Shown here: piece by piece, positions 44,346 through 53,293 of the stretch
Layout of the letters: each line of letters begins with the position of its first letter
Numbering within the stretch: position 1 is the stretch's first letter
Notes under the pieces: model-generated
Seen by the model: only the letters and a program-made list of their open reading frames with translations
Told to the model about the DNA's origin: nothing
Database searches by the model: none
Position numbers and translations under genes: made by a program
Source of the DNA: Candidatus Uabimicrobium amorphum
Lineage (GTDB): Bacteria > Planctomycetota > Uabimicrobiia > Uabimicrobiales > Uabimicrobiaceae
Assembly: GCF_009002475.1 (NCBI RefSeq)
Contig: NZ_AP019860.1
Location: 4,278,001 to 4,342,000 of the forward strand
Length of the DNA: 64,000 nucleotides
Direction of reading: 5' to 3'

Positions 44346-47300
44346 ATGATTTTACGTCTCTGCTTACTACTTATGTTTCTTAGTATAATAAATTTTACCG
44401 CAGCGCAAAATGATGACTTCAACGATAATGTTCAAAAACACATCAAAAAATTACAATCTGAGAATAGTCGGGCGAAACTGTCTTCGATTATTGCCTTGGG
44501 AAAACTGGGACCTAAAGCCAAGGCCGCTGTTCCTAAACTGATCAAATGTCTGGAGGATAAAAATACACGCATTATACTATGGACGATCAAATCGTTGCAA
44601 AAAATGGGTATTGCCGCAGTCCCTGAGTTAAAAAAAGCGCTTCGCAGTGCCAACAAAAAGACACAATGTAGAATTTTACGCATTTTTACTGGATTAGAAG
44701 TCCAAGCTTTATCCATGTTACCTGACCTGAATGAATTTTTGTACGATGAGGACCCATGTTTACAGACGCAAACTTTGAAATTGTTAGCGATTGTTCCCGA
44801 GAAAGGGGGAGATAGTGTTTCGCGGCTTTCACAGCTGGTTATGACCGGCACTAATGAGGTCAAAATTCTTGCGGCGAAAGCGATGGGAGCATTGGGGAAA
44901 AAAGCACAAGAAACAACGCGTATACTCATTGAGGCTTTGCAAAAAGAACGTGAAAACGAAGACGTCTGTGCTGCAATTGTCGCTTCGTTAGCAGAGGTAG
45001 GGGAGCTGCCACTTGTTTTACAGGTGTTTAATAGCGACGAAGATCGCTTACACATTATTCGCGTATTTGCTTCTCTAAAGACATACGAAAAAGAGACAAT
45101 TCCTCTGCTCATAAAAGCCTTACAGGATCAAAATCGAAGTGTTGTGTATGAAGCAAGACAAGTATTAAAAAAAATGGGTGGAGCGGCTTTACCGTTTATC
45201 CTAAAAGAATTAGAAAATGAAAAATCATCATTGGTACTGCCACTAATTTATATCTTAGGAGGTATGGATGGTTCCATTGTCGATGCAATACCTGTCCTGC
45301 TGAAAATGACAAAGCACAGCAATGTGAATATTAAGTATCAGGCAAAGAACGTTTTACTGAAAATAGACATCCAATATACCGCCGCAGGATTTATCGCAAT
45401 GCTGCGTAGTGCTGATGCGGATGAAGTAATGACGGGTCTTGGCCTTTTATCAAAGTCCGGTGATGGTTGTATTCCGTGGCTAATCAAAGCTCTAAGAGAA
45501 CCAGACATTCAGAAATACGCCTACGAGCTTCTGGCCCAAAGAGCTGCATCTGCTGTACCACTGGCGAAAAGCCTCAAAGATCAAGATCCTGAGATACGGA
45601 AACTAACAGAGAAACTTTTATGCAGATTAAGACCTGTTTCAGCAGCGATTAATATTTGTATTGGTTATTTGGAAAATGAAGAAATACGGCCACATGCAAA
45701 AAAAATCTTAGTAACTATTGGATCACTTGCTGCAAAACAACTCATTACATTTCTAAAAACCGATAATGACGTGTTGCGCCAGCAAGTAAAATTGTTATTA
45801 AAAGAGATGCCTCGCCAATCGATTTATTTTCTTTTGAGATCTTCAAATGATGAAAGCGTCAAAGAACAAGTTGTGGGGTTGCTTATGGAACTATCTCCTA
45901 AGAACGTTGAGCACATTTTAGACGCCTATGATCAGCTTTATCAGGAAGTTCCAGGTAGAGTTAGTCGTCGCACTTTATTAGAGTCGCAAAAGACTGTGGT
46001 TCAAATTTTACAAAAAATGGGTGCACCGGGAACCATCGCTGTTCTCAAAAAAATACGCAAGACAAATCGAGTAGTCACATACTTGAAGATATGCGATTCA
46101 CTAGATACATCTGATGTATCACTTATTCCCGTACTTTGTGGTGTTGCAAAACATGGTAATGATCGTGTGCGCATTTATGCTTTACGTACTTTGGCAAAAA
46201 TGGGGAAAAAATCCCTACCCGCGTTACCTACAATTCGTTCCTTCATTAAAAATTATCCATGGAAAACAAAAAAAGCCGCTTTAGATACTCTCGAAGCAAT
46301 GGGAAACGAAACGATTTCAGTGTTGACTGACCTTTTTCGCCATGGAGACAGTCGTTTGAAAATGCATGTGGCGCAAAAGTTATACAGGATGGTTCCGCAA
46401 CGCGTAGATAAAATTACTGGTTACAACGAGCAAGTATACAAAGCTTTTGATGCCTTTGAAAAACTAGAAAAAGATATTGTTCGTAGGTATGACCGAAGAT
46501 CTCGTAGAGGTTCGGATTATTTAGAGTTTACCGTTGTTTTTTCTGATAGCAATGCTCCTGTTTTTTGTTTTGCCATAAGCCGGGGAATCGATTTGCGCCA
46601 AATTGTACTCTATGATGTAGACAAGCAAGAAAAGCGCATAATTTTTAGCGACAATCCGAAGAGCGACACTGATTTGAAGTATCTCAAAGAGATACAATGT
46701 ATATCGCAGTTGGAACTACATAGTCCACAAATTACTGATAAAGGTTTTGCATATTTACCAGAGTTCTCAAATGTAAAAACTTTACGCATTTTTGCACCAT
46801 GTAAAATCACCAAAAAATTTTTAGAATCTTTGCAGAAGATGCATAGTCTCGAAGAGTTGTCTCTGTTGGCGGAGATCTCAGATGCTGAATTAGCACTTCT
46901 TCGTAATTTGCCAAAACTAAAAACTCTTTATTTACAGTCGTCCAAAGTAACTAGTTTACAACCAATAGCGTCTTTTTCTCATTTGAGAACACTGTATTTG
47001 AGGAAAGTACAAAGCAACAGTGTCGTGCATCTAAAGAAGTTAGCGAGTCTTCAAAACCTTCATCTGCTAAACATGAACATCAGTGTCGATGATATACGTG
47101 AACTCTCGACGTTGAAAAATTTAGAGAAACTTTCGCTTTCTGTGAGCACAATTTACGACAAACATTTGGTCCATTTATCGAAATTTCAAAAATTGTCTGA
47201 TTTGGATTTGTCGCGAACAATGATTACTGATTCTGGTATGAAAATCATCGACGGCTTAGAAAACATAACAAGATTAAGCATTTCTCATACCGAAGTTACT

Positions 47301-47435
47301 GACAAAGGAGTGCTTTTACTGCAAGACAATCGCAATCTAAAAAGGCTACAAGTTTCTGCAAACATCGACAAAAAAACCATTGACAACGTCGGACATAACA
47401 GTGTTCGGTTTTGCGAGGTTCATGTCGTGCAATAG
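44346..47435 (+). CDS. Exported HEAT-repeat and leucine-rich-repeat protein
   Basis: 1029 aa. Signal peptide MILRLCLLLMFLSIINFTAA. Residues about 25-690 are many HEAT/PBS-lyase-like repeats (AIVPKLI, ALGKLGPKAKAAVPKLIKCL). A charged segment (RRYDRRSRRGSDYL) and a small beta domain follow, then leucine-rich repeats about 770-1015 (LDLSRTMITDSGMKIID, LSISHTEVTDKGVLLL), the same LRR type as at the end of the kinase at 5637. No enzyme motif; it should be a large protein-binding scaffold in the envelope. Preceded by AGGAGAAA. The 196-bp gap before it shows nothing notable. Confidence 0.9.
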   Translation: MILRLCLLLMFLSIINFTAAQNDDFNDNVQKHIKKLQSENSRAKLSSIIALGKLGPKAKAAVPKLIKCLEDKNTRIILWTIKSLQKMGIAAVPELKKALRSANKKTQCRILRIFTGLEVQALSMLPDLNEFLYDEDPCLQTQTLKLLAIVPEKGGDSVSRLSQLVMTGTNEVKILAAKAMGALGKKAQETTRILIEALQKERENEDVCAAIVASLAEVGELPLVLQVFNSDEDRLHIIRVFASLKTYEKETIPLLIKALQDQNRSVVYEARQVLKKMGGAALPFILKELENEKSSLVLPLIYILGGMDGSIVDAIPVLLKMTKHSNVNIKYQAKNVLLKIDIQYTAAGFIAMLRSADADEVMTGLGLLSKSGDGCIPWLIKALREPDIQKYAYELLAQRAASAVPLAKSLKDQDPEIRKLTEKLLCRLRPVSAAINICIGYLENEEIRPHAKKILVTIGSLAAKQLITFLKTDNDVLRQQVKLLLKEMPRQSIYFLLRSSNDESVKEQVVGLLMELSPKNVEHILDAYDQLYQEVPGRVSRRTLLESQKTVVQILQKMGAPGTIAVLKKIRKTNRVVTYLKICDSLDTSDVSLIPVLCGVAKHGNDRVRIYALRTLAKMGKKSLPALPTIRSFIKNYPWKTKKAALDTLEAMGNETISVLTDLFRHGDSRLKMHVAQKLYRMVPQRVDKITGYNEQVYKAFDAFEKLEKDIVRRYDRRSRRGSDYLEFTVVFSDSNAPVFCFAISRGIDLRQIVLYDVDKQEKRIIFSDNPKSDTDLKYLKEIQCISQLELHSPQITDKGFAYLPEFSNVKTLRIFAPCKITKKFLESLQKMHSLEELSLLAEISDAELALLRNLPKLKTLYLQSSKVTSLQPIASFSHLRTLYLRKVQSNSVVHLKKLASLQNLHLLNMNISVDDIRELSTLKNLEKLSLSVSTIYDKHLVHLSKFQKLSDLDLSRTMITDSGMKIIDGLENITRLSISHTEVTDKGVLLLQDNRNLKRLQVSANIDKKTIDNVGHNSVRFCEVHVVQ

Positions 47436-47470
47436 ATGTAGTTGTTCTGTTTATCCGTAGAATGGAGATA

Positions 47471-48721
47471 CTAAAATAGAATATCGCAATTGCGCAGATT
47501 GTTTTTGAGAAATGATCTCTGTTCGGTGGTGAGTAAATTGTCTGCGATATACAGTTCATTTAAACTAGGCATTTCTCTTATTTTTGTTGGAAAATGACAA
47601 ATTTGATTTCCCGACACATTTACCCGGGTTAAGTTTTTTAAGTACAAAAAATCTTGAGGAATTTCGTCGAGTTTATTGTAAGAAAGATTTAAGCCATAGA
47701 TACTTTGTAGTTGCTGTATTTCCTTCGGTATAGTGTGTATTTGGTTGTGGTGTATCGATAGGTTTGTCAGACGCGAAAGCTTACATAAGGGATGTGGCAT
47801 AGTGGTGAATTCGTTGTGTGCTAAAGACAAAGTGACTAGTTGATGTAATTGAGCAAATTCTTCAGGTAGATTTTGTAGGTGGTTATTTTCCAAAGACAAT
47901 CGCGTTAGGCTGCGTAGTTCACCGAATTCATTTGGTAAATCACAAATCTTGTTGTTTGATATGAACAGCACTTGTACGTTGTGTAACTTTCCCAATTCTG
48001 GGGGAATATGTGTGAGGTAATTATGTGATAGATAGAGACGCGTTAGTTTTTGTAACTCTCCAATCTGTGGTGGAAGAGAAGTGAGTTTATTTCCCACAAC
48101 GGATAAATATGTCAGATTTTGTAGTTGTGCAATTTCGCTTGGTAAGGTAGTTAGATGATTGTTGGATAAAGATAAAAAGCGCAAATGATTCATTCGCCAC
48201 AACTGTTGCGGTAAGTTGTTGATGCTGTTTTTTGATAAATTTAATTCTAGTAGATGATGTAACTGTTCGAGTTCTTCAGGTACGCTACGTATATTATTTT
48301 TGGATAAATTTAGCTGTTGCAGGTTTGGCAATTGCCACAATTCAAAAGGTAGGACGCTTATTTTGTTTTGCGATAAGTTCAACTGTTGTAATTTGTGCAG
48401 TTGGGTAATTTCGATGGGGAGAGTTCGTAGTTTGTTTTTGGACAAGTTGAGTTCCGTAATCTCCGGAAAAGAAAAAATCCACTTGGGAATTTGTTGTAAA
48501 TCTTGTTGTGATAAATCAAAGACGCATTCACCGGAAAATCCACAGTTTTCAAATTTACAATTTTGTAAGTGTGAAAACACAACGTGATTGCGAAAACTAC
48601 AGTTATGGAAAACACAATTTTGTAAACGATATCGCCGTTGTTTTTGTAAATAAAACGTACAACCTTCATATTGGGTATTGTTACTTATCGTTTCTAGCAA
48701 TTGCTTTTTAATTTTTTTCAT
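47471..48721 (-). CDS. Leucine-rich repeat protein with Cys-rich N-terminal module
   Basis: 416 aa, no signal peptide. The N-terminal module (NNTQYEGCTFYLQKQ, FHNCSFRN, CKFENCGFSG) is shared with the LRR protein at 27642. From about residue 75 to 405 there are about 14 repeats of 23 residues, LxxLNLSxNxIxxLPxxL, a regular set close to the plant/animal intracellular RAS-type LRR pattern. The likely role is protein binding in the cytoplasm. Divergent from the secreted protein at 48817 and convergent with the HEAT-LRR gene. Confidence 0.92.
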   Translation of the reverse strand: MKKIKKQLLETISNNTQYEGCTFYLQKQRRYRLQNCVFHNCSFRNHVVFSHLQNCKFENCGFSGECVFDLSQQDLQQIPKWIFSFPEITELNLSKNKLRTLPIEITQLHKLQQLNLSQNKISVLPFELWQLPNLQQLNLSKNNIRSVPEELEQLHHLLELNLSKNSINNLPQQLWRMNHLRFLSLSNNHLTTLPSEIAQLQNLTYLSVVGNKLTSLPPQIGELQKLTRLYLSHNYLTHIPPELGKLHNVQVLFISNNKICDLPNEFGELRSLTRLSLENNHLQNLPEEFAQLHQLVTLSLAHNEFTTMPHPLCKLSRLTNLSIHHNQIHTIPKEIQQLQSIYGLNLSYNKLDEIPQDFLYLKNLTRVNVSGNQICHFPTKIREMPSLNELYIADNLLTTEQRSFLKNNLRNCDILF

Positions 48722-48816
48722 CTAACGACCTTTAGTTTGATAACTTGCGTGTATGTTGGATTTTAGCTATAATATTAATCGATTTAAAAATAAAAAACAA
48801 ATGTTAGGATGAAGTT

Positions 48817-50223
48817 ATGCGATATGTTTTTTGCGTAGTTCTATTTTTATCGGTGACATTTTCACAAGAACTCCCTTTACCACCGCGTCCACAGAATGCG
48901 GCTTCTGGTAGTGAATTTATTGAAATGATTGTAAATTTACCTCTAGAAAAACGCGAAGAAGTCATTTTTCAAGAAATCGTAAAAGGCAATGTGCCTGAAT
49001 TTTTGCGAAAGATGATTCCTGTTACTGTACAAGAGGGAAGTACGACAGTACGCTATTATGTCACTTGTGATTATATGTGTGTGGGAGACAATAGTGATTA
49101 CTTCCTTACTCCAATGACTCCTTTGTTAGCACAGCGTCTTGCCGATTATATGGATTGCAGTTTACCTACCACAAAAATGGTGGATGATATTTGGGCGCAA
49201 GCAGTAGTAAAAATGTCTCCGCGATCTATCCCACCTGCTCCTGATATGACCACTGTTCCTGTTTTTGCAAGACATAACCGAATGGTGTATGCGCAGCGTT
49301 TGGAGTTTTTACCGCAATACCCTTTGGGAAGTTTGGTTGCCGGAAACAAAAAAGATGTGGTGGTCACAACACGTCTTGTTACAACACCCAAACGCGTAGC
49401 GATTTATGGATGGCACCGTACCAATGGTAAAAATATTCAGCCGTTGTATCTTGGACATATTGACACATATGCGGACTACAGTCATGGAATACGTTTTGTG
49501 CTAAATAGCATTACGTTAAATGGCCAACAACGGAAAATGCGCGAAGTATTAGGAGATACAAAAGTTTCTGGGATTCTTAGTAAAGAGGGGAAACTTCTCA
49601 ATTCTCGCTATCCTATAGCTGTGTCTTTACCTGTGAAAGAATCGTTTCCAGCATATGGAAGAGATTTGTGTATGTGGCAAGACAAATTTACTTCTCCCGA
49701 AACAGTTGCTGTCAAAGGCGAATCTGTTGCAACAATTTGCGACCCTTCTGGTGGAGTTGACACTATTTCTTTAAAAACAACACAAAAATCTATGTATATT
49801 GCTGCCGATATTTATTGCGAATATCGTCCTGAGTTAACTACACAAGGCTTTGAACGCGTAGGTATTTTTGTACGTGACAACGGCAATGGTGTCTTTGAGC
49901 ATTCTTCATACAAAGGCAGTTGTTATGGCATGGCATGGGACTCTCATGATGGTCGCTTGTGGTGTTTTCGTGTAGACAGCGGGAAAATCGTCGATCTTAG
50001 CGAAGTGCCCATTTATATGGCAAATTCCCAGTGGCGAACGATGAAAATAGAAACGAAGGGGAGCGACATTACCTTCATTTTAGATGGCAAAATTGTCACA
50101 TCAATAAAAGATACAAAGTACGATGGTGGTAGTTGTGGTGTTGGTTACCATGAGTACTTTAGTGATAACAAACTTATCAAGGGAACCAGAGTCAAGAGCT
50201 TTTCGGCCGATGTATTAGACTAG
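48817..50223 (+). CDS. Exported protein with C-terminal lectin-like jelly-roll domain
   Basis: 468 aa. Signal peptide MRYVFCVVLFLSVTFSQ. The first 330 residues form a domain I cannot name (VRYYVTCDYMCVGDNSDYFL, YGWHRTNGKNIQPLYLGH, DYSHGIRFVLN); similar secreted proteins occur in several phyla. The last 150 residues (RVGIFVRDNGNGVFE, CYGMAWDSHDGRLW, WRTMKIETKGSDITFILDG) have the strand pattern of concanavalin/LamG-like jelly rolls, often sugar-binding. ATG follows AGGATG. Confidence 0.8.
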   Translation: MRYVFCVVLFLSVTFSQELPLPPRPQNAASGSEFIEMIVNLPLEKREEVIFQEIVKGNVPEFLRKMIPVTVQEGSTTVRYYVTCDYMCVGDNSDYFLTPMTPLLAQRLADYMDCSLPTTKMVDDIWAQAVVKMSPRSIPPAPDMTTVPVFARHNRMVYAQRLEFLPQYPLGSLVAGNKKDVVVTTRLVTTPKRVAIYGWHRTNGKNIQPLYLGHIDTYADYSHGIRFVLNSITLNGQQRKMREVLGDTKVSGILSKEGKLLNSRYPIAVSLPVKESFPAYGRDLCMWQDKFTSPETVAVKGESVATICDPSGGVDTISLKTTQKSMYIAADIYCEYRPELTTQGFERVGIFVRDNGNGVFEHSSYKGSCYGMAWDSHDGRLWCFRVDSGKIVDLSEVPIYMANSQWRTMKIETKGSDITFILDGKIVTSIKDTKYDGGSCGVGYHEYFSDNKLIKGTRVKSFSADVLD

Positions 50224-50254
50224 GTCAATGTGGACTAGCCTAATACCAAGTTAT

Positions 50255-50278
50255 CTGAGCGGTAATTTTACTGCTCAG
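50255..50278. terminator. Terminator-like hairpin at convergent gene ends
   Basis: ctgagcggtaa-tt-ttactgctcag pairs over 11 bp with one G-U. It sits between the convergent genes and overlaps the last codons of the small lipoprotein gene. No U-run follows, so termination is likely but not certain. Confidence 0.55.
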
Positions 50279-50405
50279 GTAGCTGTTCCTCTGAAGGAAA
50301 ATCGGCGTAATAATTGGCAAAGTCTTCTTTCCACTGCTGCTCATATAGAGCTTTGCATGAAATAAGCATTGTACTTAGCAACAAAACAATCCATATCCTT
50401 CTCAT
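50268..50405 (-). CDS. 45-residue lipoprotein
   Basis: ATG at 50403-50405 overlaps the stop of the upstream gene as ATGA. The product starts MRRIWIVLLLSTMLISCKAL, a compact lipoprotein signal with lipobox LISC (Cys17), followed by only 28 residues, acidic and aromatic (WKEDFANYYADFPSEEQ). The overlap and the textbook signal make it a real gene despite the length. It is probably made together with the thioredoxin-like lipoprotein and lies in the same membrane. No function can be assigned. Confidence 0.72.
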   Translation of the reverse strand: MRRIWIVLLLSTMLISCKALYEQQWKEDFANYYADFPSEEQLPEQ

Positions 50406-51163
50406 AAGACATCCTCATTTTCACGCAAGTAGATGTATTGGTTGACAAAAACGACAATTTCTTCCGCAAGTTTCTTAAGCTTTTGATAGCGTTGTTGTCT
50501 ATCTAACGAAGCGTTGCGCCGTATTGCTTGACAGCGTTGGAAATACTTTTCACTTCTTTTTAAAAAACGCAAATATTTGTCAGGATGATAGCACGGGGAT
50601 ATATCATAAAATTGTTTATCTCCGCTCCCGGCATGACCAAGTAAGAATTTACCATCTGCGGTTAGAGCAACATGCCCGAAAAAGCCATACTTGAACATGA
50701 AATTGCTATCATATACCATTTTTACTAGTTCTAGCCCCTCCATTTGCGTGGGAAATTCATTCGTGGTAATATTGAGAGAAAAAGCGACGAAATTTTGGCT
50801 GATATAATCAAGTACTTGGTTATCTGAGAGCACACTGCTCTTCGTAATGCGACCCCCCAGTCAGCAATGTTGCGCTTTTTCTTGTCCAAATTCGTTGACA
50901 AAGAAAAATACCAGTATCGGTTTTTCTTCTTTTTTGGCAGTGGTAATTGCCTCTTCGGCGTCTTCATACCACTTGATGCATTTATATTTTTGTAATGGTT
51001 CGTTTTCTATTACTTTGTATATTTGTTGTTTTTGGTCTTCGCTATAATGGTGATCGATAAAATCACTATATTTTTCTTTGAAATTTTTGCCGCTGGCATT
51101 TGGTAAATGACAACCTGTAAACATCAATAAAATAAAGACCAATACATAGCAGACGTTATGCAT
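50402..51163 (-). CDS. Thioredoxin-like lipoprotein with in-frame UGA: candidate selenoprotein (or nonsense-interrupted gene)
   Basis: ATG 51161-51163 after a strong AGGAGG. One frame runs to 50402 and is broken only by a UGA at 50861-50863 (codon 101). Residues 1-18 are a lipoprotein signal (lipobox MFTGC). Then comes EEKPILVFFFVNEFGQ, a thioredoxin-type first strand, followed by AQHC-UGA-LGGRITKSSVLSD, then VLDYISQNFVAFSLNIT. The last two segments match the SDxxVxxxxNxNFVxxxxD pattern after the active site of thioredoxin-like proteins, placing the UGA at or next to the catalytic Cys. No other stop or frameshift breaks the 253 codons. Reading UGA as selenocysteine gives a Cys-Sec pair. A 6-bp hairpin lies 19 nt after the UGA. 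A restart at GTG 50831-50833 would drop the active site and is unlikely. Confidence 0.68.
50827..50841 (-). promoter_or_regulatory. Possible bacterial SECIS hairpin
   Basis: On the coding strand, AGAGCA-GUG-UGCUCU forms a perfect 6-bp stem with a 3-nt loop starting with G. It begins 19 nt after the UGA, and the loop lies 25 nt after it. This fits the loose bacterial SECIS description (stem-loop shortly after the UGA, small apical loop with an early G). A 6-bp hairpin can also arise by chance. Confidence 0.45.
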
Positions 51164-51229
51164 ATTTTCCTCCTGTTTTATCGTTCTTTATTTATTTTGT
51201 TGGTTGCTATGCGTAAAATCAAGTGGGAA

Positions 51230-52333
51230 TTACAGCAAATTCTCATAGAGTTCGCTATAATTTGCGACCATCTTTTCCATGGTAAATAGCTCTGCGACTT
51301 TTTTGCGCGCGGATTTCCCCATTTTTTCTTTTAAATTGGCCTCGGTCAATATACGCAAAATATTTTGCGCCAATTCGTGGTGATTTCCGCGTTCACTCAG
51401 CAAACCTGTTGTTCCATCGTCGACGATTTCCGGATTTCCTCCTACCCGCGTACATGCAGCTGCGACGCCCGAAGCCATTGCTTCTAGCAGAGTGATAGAT
51501 GTTGCCTCGCTTAATGAGGAAAGTACCAATACATCGAAAACTTGCATTATATCGAGTACATCGCGGCGTAGTCCCAGAAACATCGCTCTTTCTTCCAGGT
51601 TATTTTGCGATACAAATTCTTGGCATTCTTTCATCATTTCTCCGTCGCCGACAAAAATCAGTTTTGCTTGAGGGCATTTTTTGTGCACTTTGCAAAAAGC
51701 TCTCAGCAGCATTAAGGGATCTTTTATTGGATGGATTCGTCCCACGAAGCCAACGATTTTATCCTCCTGTGCAATACCAAGTTCATGTAACATTTCTTTT
51801 TTTGGACGACGTGTATTTAAACGGCTTATGTCAATTCCATTATAGATAACCTGCATCTTTTTCTGCGGTAGTTTTTCTTTTTTTACGAGACTTTCTACCG
51901 GAAATTGCGAAACTCCTACAATTGTATTTGTGAGTAAATTTAAAAATTGATTGGCGCATTGTCTTTTTGTACTGACTATGTCAGGGTAGTGTCTACCGTG
52001 CTCCGTAAATATTAGTTTGGGGGAGGAGAAGAATATTCGCGACAAGCAGCCATAAAAGTACGGTGTGTATTGATGGCAATGAATAATATCTATTTTGTTT
52101 TGTCGGCAAATACGCGCTATTTTTCGAGGTACAGATATATCAATACCCGGTTGTCTGTGGACGCAAAAAATTTGTTTTTGTTGGTGGTGGAGTTCTTCGC
52201 CTAATATACCTAGCTCGTCGAGGCATAAAACGCTAAAAGAGAATTTCTTCTCAAAAAGCGGCATCATATCGTATACTAGTTTTTCTGTACCAGCGACGGG
52301 CATACTGTGTACGATTTGTAAAATGTTTATCAT
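51230..52333 (-). CDS. GT4-family glycosyltransferase
   Basis: 367 aa, retaining GT-B glycosyltransferase that adds a sugar to a lipid-linked intermediate on the cytoplasmic face. N-lobe MINILQIVHSMPVAGTEKLV; HCHQYTPYFYG; C-lobe IVGFVGRIHPIKDPLML, VGDGEMM, and the donor-binding EX7E motif in SLSEATSITLLEAMASGV. It resembles the sugar transferases found with PEP-CTERM/exosortase loci. Last gene of the exopolysaccharide operon, starting 3 nt after the epimerase stop. The thioredoxin-like gene follows 66 nt downstream on the same strand. Confidence 0.9.
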   Translation of the reverse strand: MINILQIVHSMPVAGTEKLVYDMMPLFEKKFSFSVLCLDELGILGEELHHQQKQIFCVHRQPGIDISVPRKIARICRQNKIDIIHCHQYTPYFYGCLSRIFFSSPKLIFTEHGRHYPDIVSTKRQCANQFLNLLTNTIVGVSQFPVESLVKKEKLPQKKMQVIYNGIDISRLNTRRPKKEMLHELGIAQEDKIVGFVGRIHPIKDPLMLLRAFCKVHKKCPQAKLIFVGDGEMMKECQEFVSQNNLEERAMFLGLRRDVLDIMQVFDVLVLSSLSEATSITLLEAMASGVAAACTRVGGNPEIVDDGTTGLLSERGNHHELAQNILRILTEANLKEKMGKSARKKVAELFTMEKMVANYSELYENLL

Positions 52334-52336
52334 AAG

Positions 52337-53293
52337 TTATGACTCGTATTTTATTTTGTTGTGCATGTCTCGTAAATACCAATCTACTTGTGCTTGTAGT
52401 CCCTGTTTTAAAGTTGTCTTTGGTTGGTAATTTAAAACAGTTTTTATTTTATCTATATTTGCACTCGTACGTTTTTGGTCACCTGTACGTTTGGGAACAT
52501 GTATGATTTCGATTTTTTTCCCTGTGATTTCCTCAATCGTTTTGATTCCTTGTGCAGTTGTCACTTCTTGGTCTGATCCTAGATTAAAAATTTCGCCTAT
52601 ACACAATTGTGGATTTTGAATTGCGCGCAACAATCCATTGGTGATGTCACCCACATAAGAAAAAGAACGTGAATGTTTTTCGCTACCTTCAAATAAAGTA
52701 AACGGCCTTTTTTCGTAAATACTTTTGATGAGCAGCGGGTAAAGTTTTTCAGGACGTTCACGTTCACCATATACGGAAAAAAGGCGCATTGCACACACAG
52801 GGAGTTGGTTTTCGTAATAATACGACATCGCTAATTTTTCGGCGCACAATTTCGTTACTCCGTAGTGCGATGTTGGTTTTAATTCGCTTGTTTCTGGTCC
52901 CGTTGCGGTGGCTCCGTAAACCGAAGAAGTGGAAATGTAAACAAATAGTTGTAATTGAGGAAGTTGTTTGGCGAAGTGTAATAAATTTTGCGTAGCGTTG
53001 ATATTGTTACTGACATAAGATGCAAATGAGGTTGTCGCTGATATTCCAGGCTGCGCAGCGCAATGAATGATGAAGTCAATATCATTGTCAAGTTGCGTCA
53101 TTTCGTTTAGATCGCGATGATAAATTTTTACGCCAAGCTCTTCGAGTTTTTTTGCATAGTATTTTTTTAAAGTAGGAGAATAGTAGTCGTTAAAATTATC
53201 AATACCAACAACAGTGTAGTCATTTTTTCGTAAGTATTCTCCAAGATTAGAACCTATAAAGCCCGCGATACCTGTTACCAATATTTTTTTCAT
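52337..53293 (-). CDS. NAD-dependent sugar-nucleotide epimerase/dehydratase
   Basis: 318 aa extended short-chain dehydrogenase acting on a nucleotide sugar, most like UDP-glucuronate or UDP-glucose 4-epimerases. Rossmann motif TGIAGFIGSNLGEYL; DNFNDYY; catalytic SSVYG and Tyr/Lys in YGVTKLCAEKLA; MRLFSVYGERERPE. It provides an activated sugar for the surrounding glycosyltransferases. ATG overlaps the acyltransferase stop (ATGA, 53290-53293). Confidence 0.92.
   Translation of the reverse strand: MKKILVTGIAGFIGSNLGEYLRKNDYTVVGIDNFNDYYSPTLKKYYAKKLEELGVKIYHRDLNEMTQLDNDIDFIIHCAAQPGISATTSFASYVSNNINATQNLLHFAKQLPQLQLFVYISTSSVYGATATGPETSELKPTSHYGVTKLCAEKLAMSYYYENQLPVCAMRLFSVYGERERPEKLYPLLIKSIYEKRPFTLFEGSEKHSRSFSYVGDITNGLLRAIQNPQLCIGEIFNLGSDQEVTTAQGIKTIEEITGKKIEIIHVPKRTGDQKRTSANIDKIKTVLNYQPKTTLKQGLQAQVDWYLRDMHNKIKYES

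Noticed and set aside
50402..50833. Independent gene starting at GTG 50831-50833
   Set aside because: It begins in the middle of a thioredoxin-like fold, has no good ribosome site, and is in the same frame as the upstream half, separated only by one UGA.
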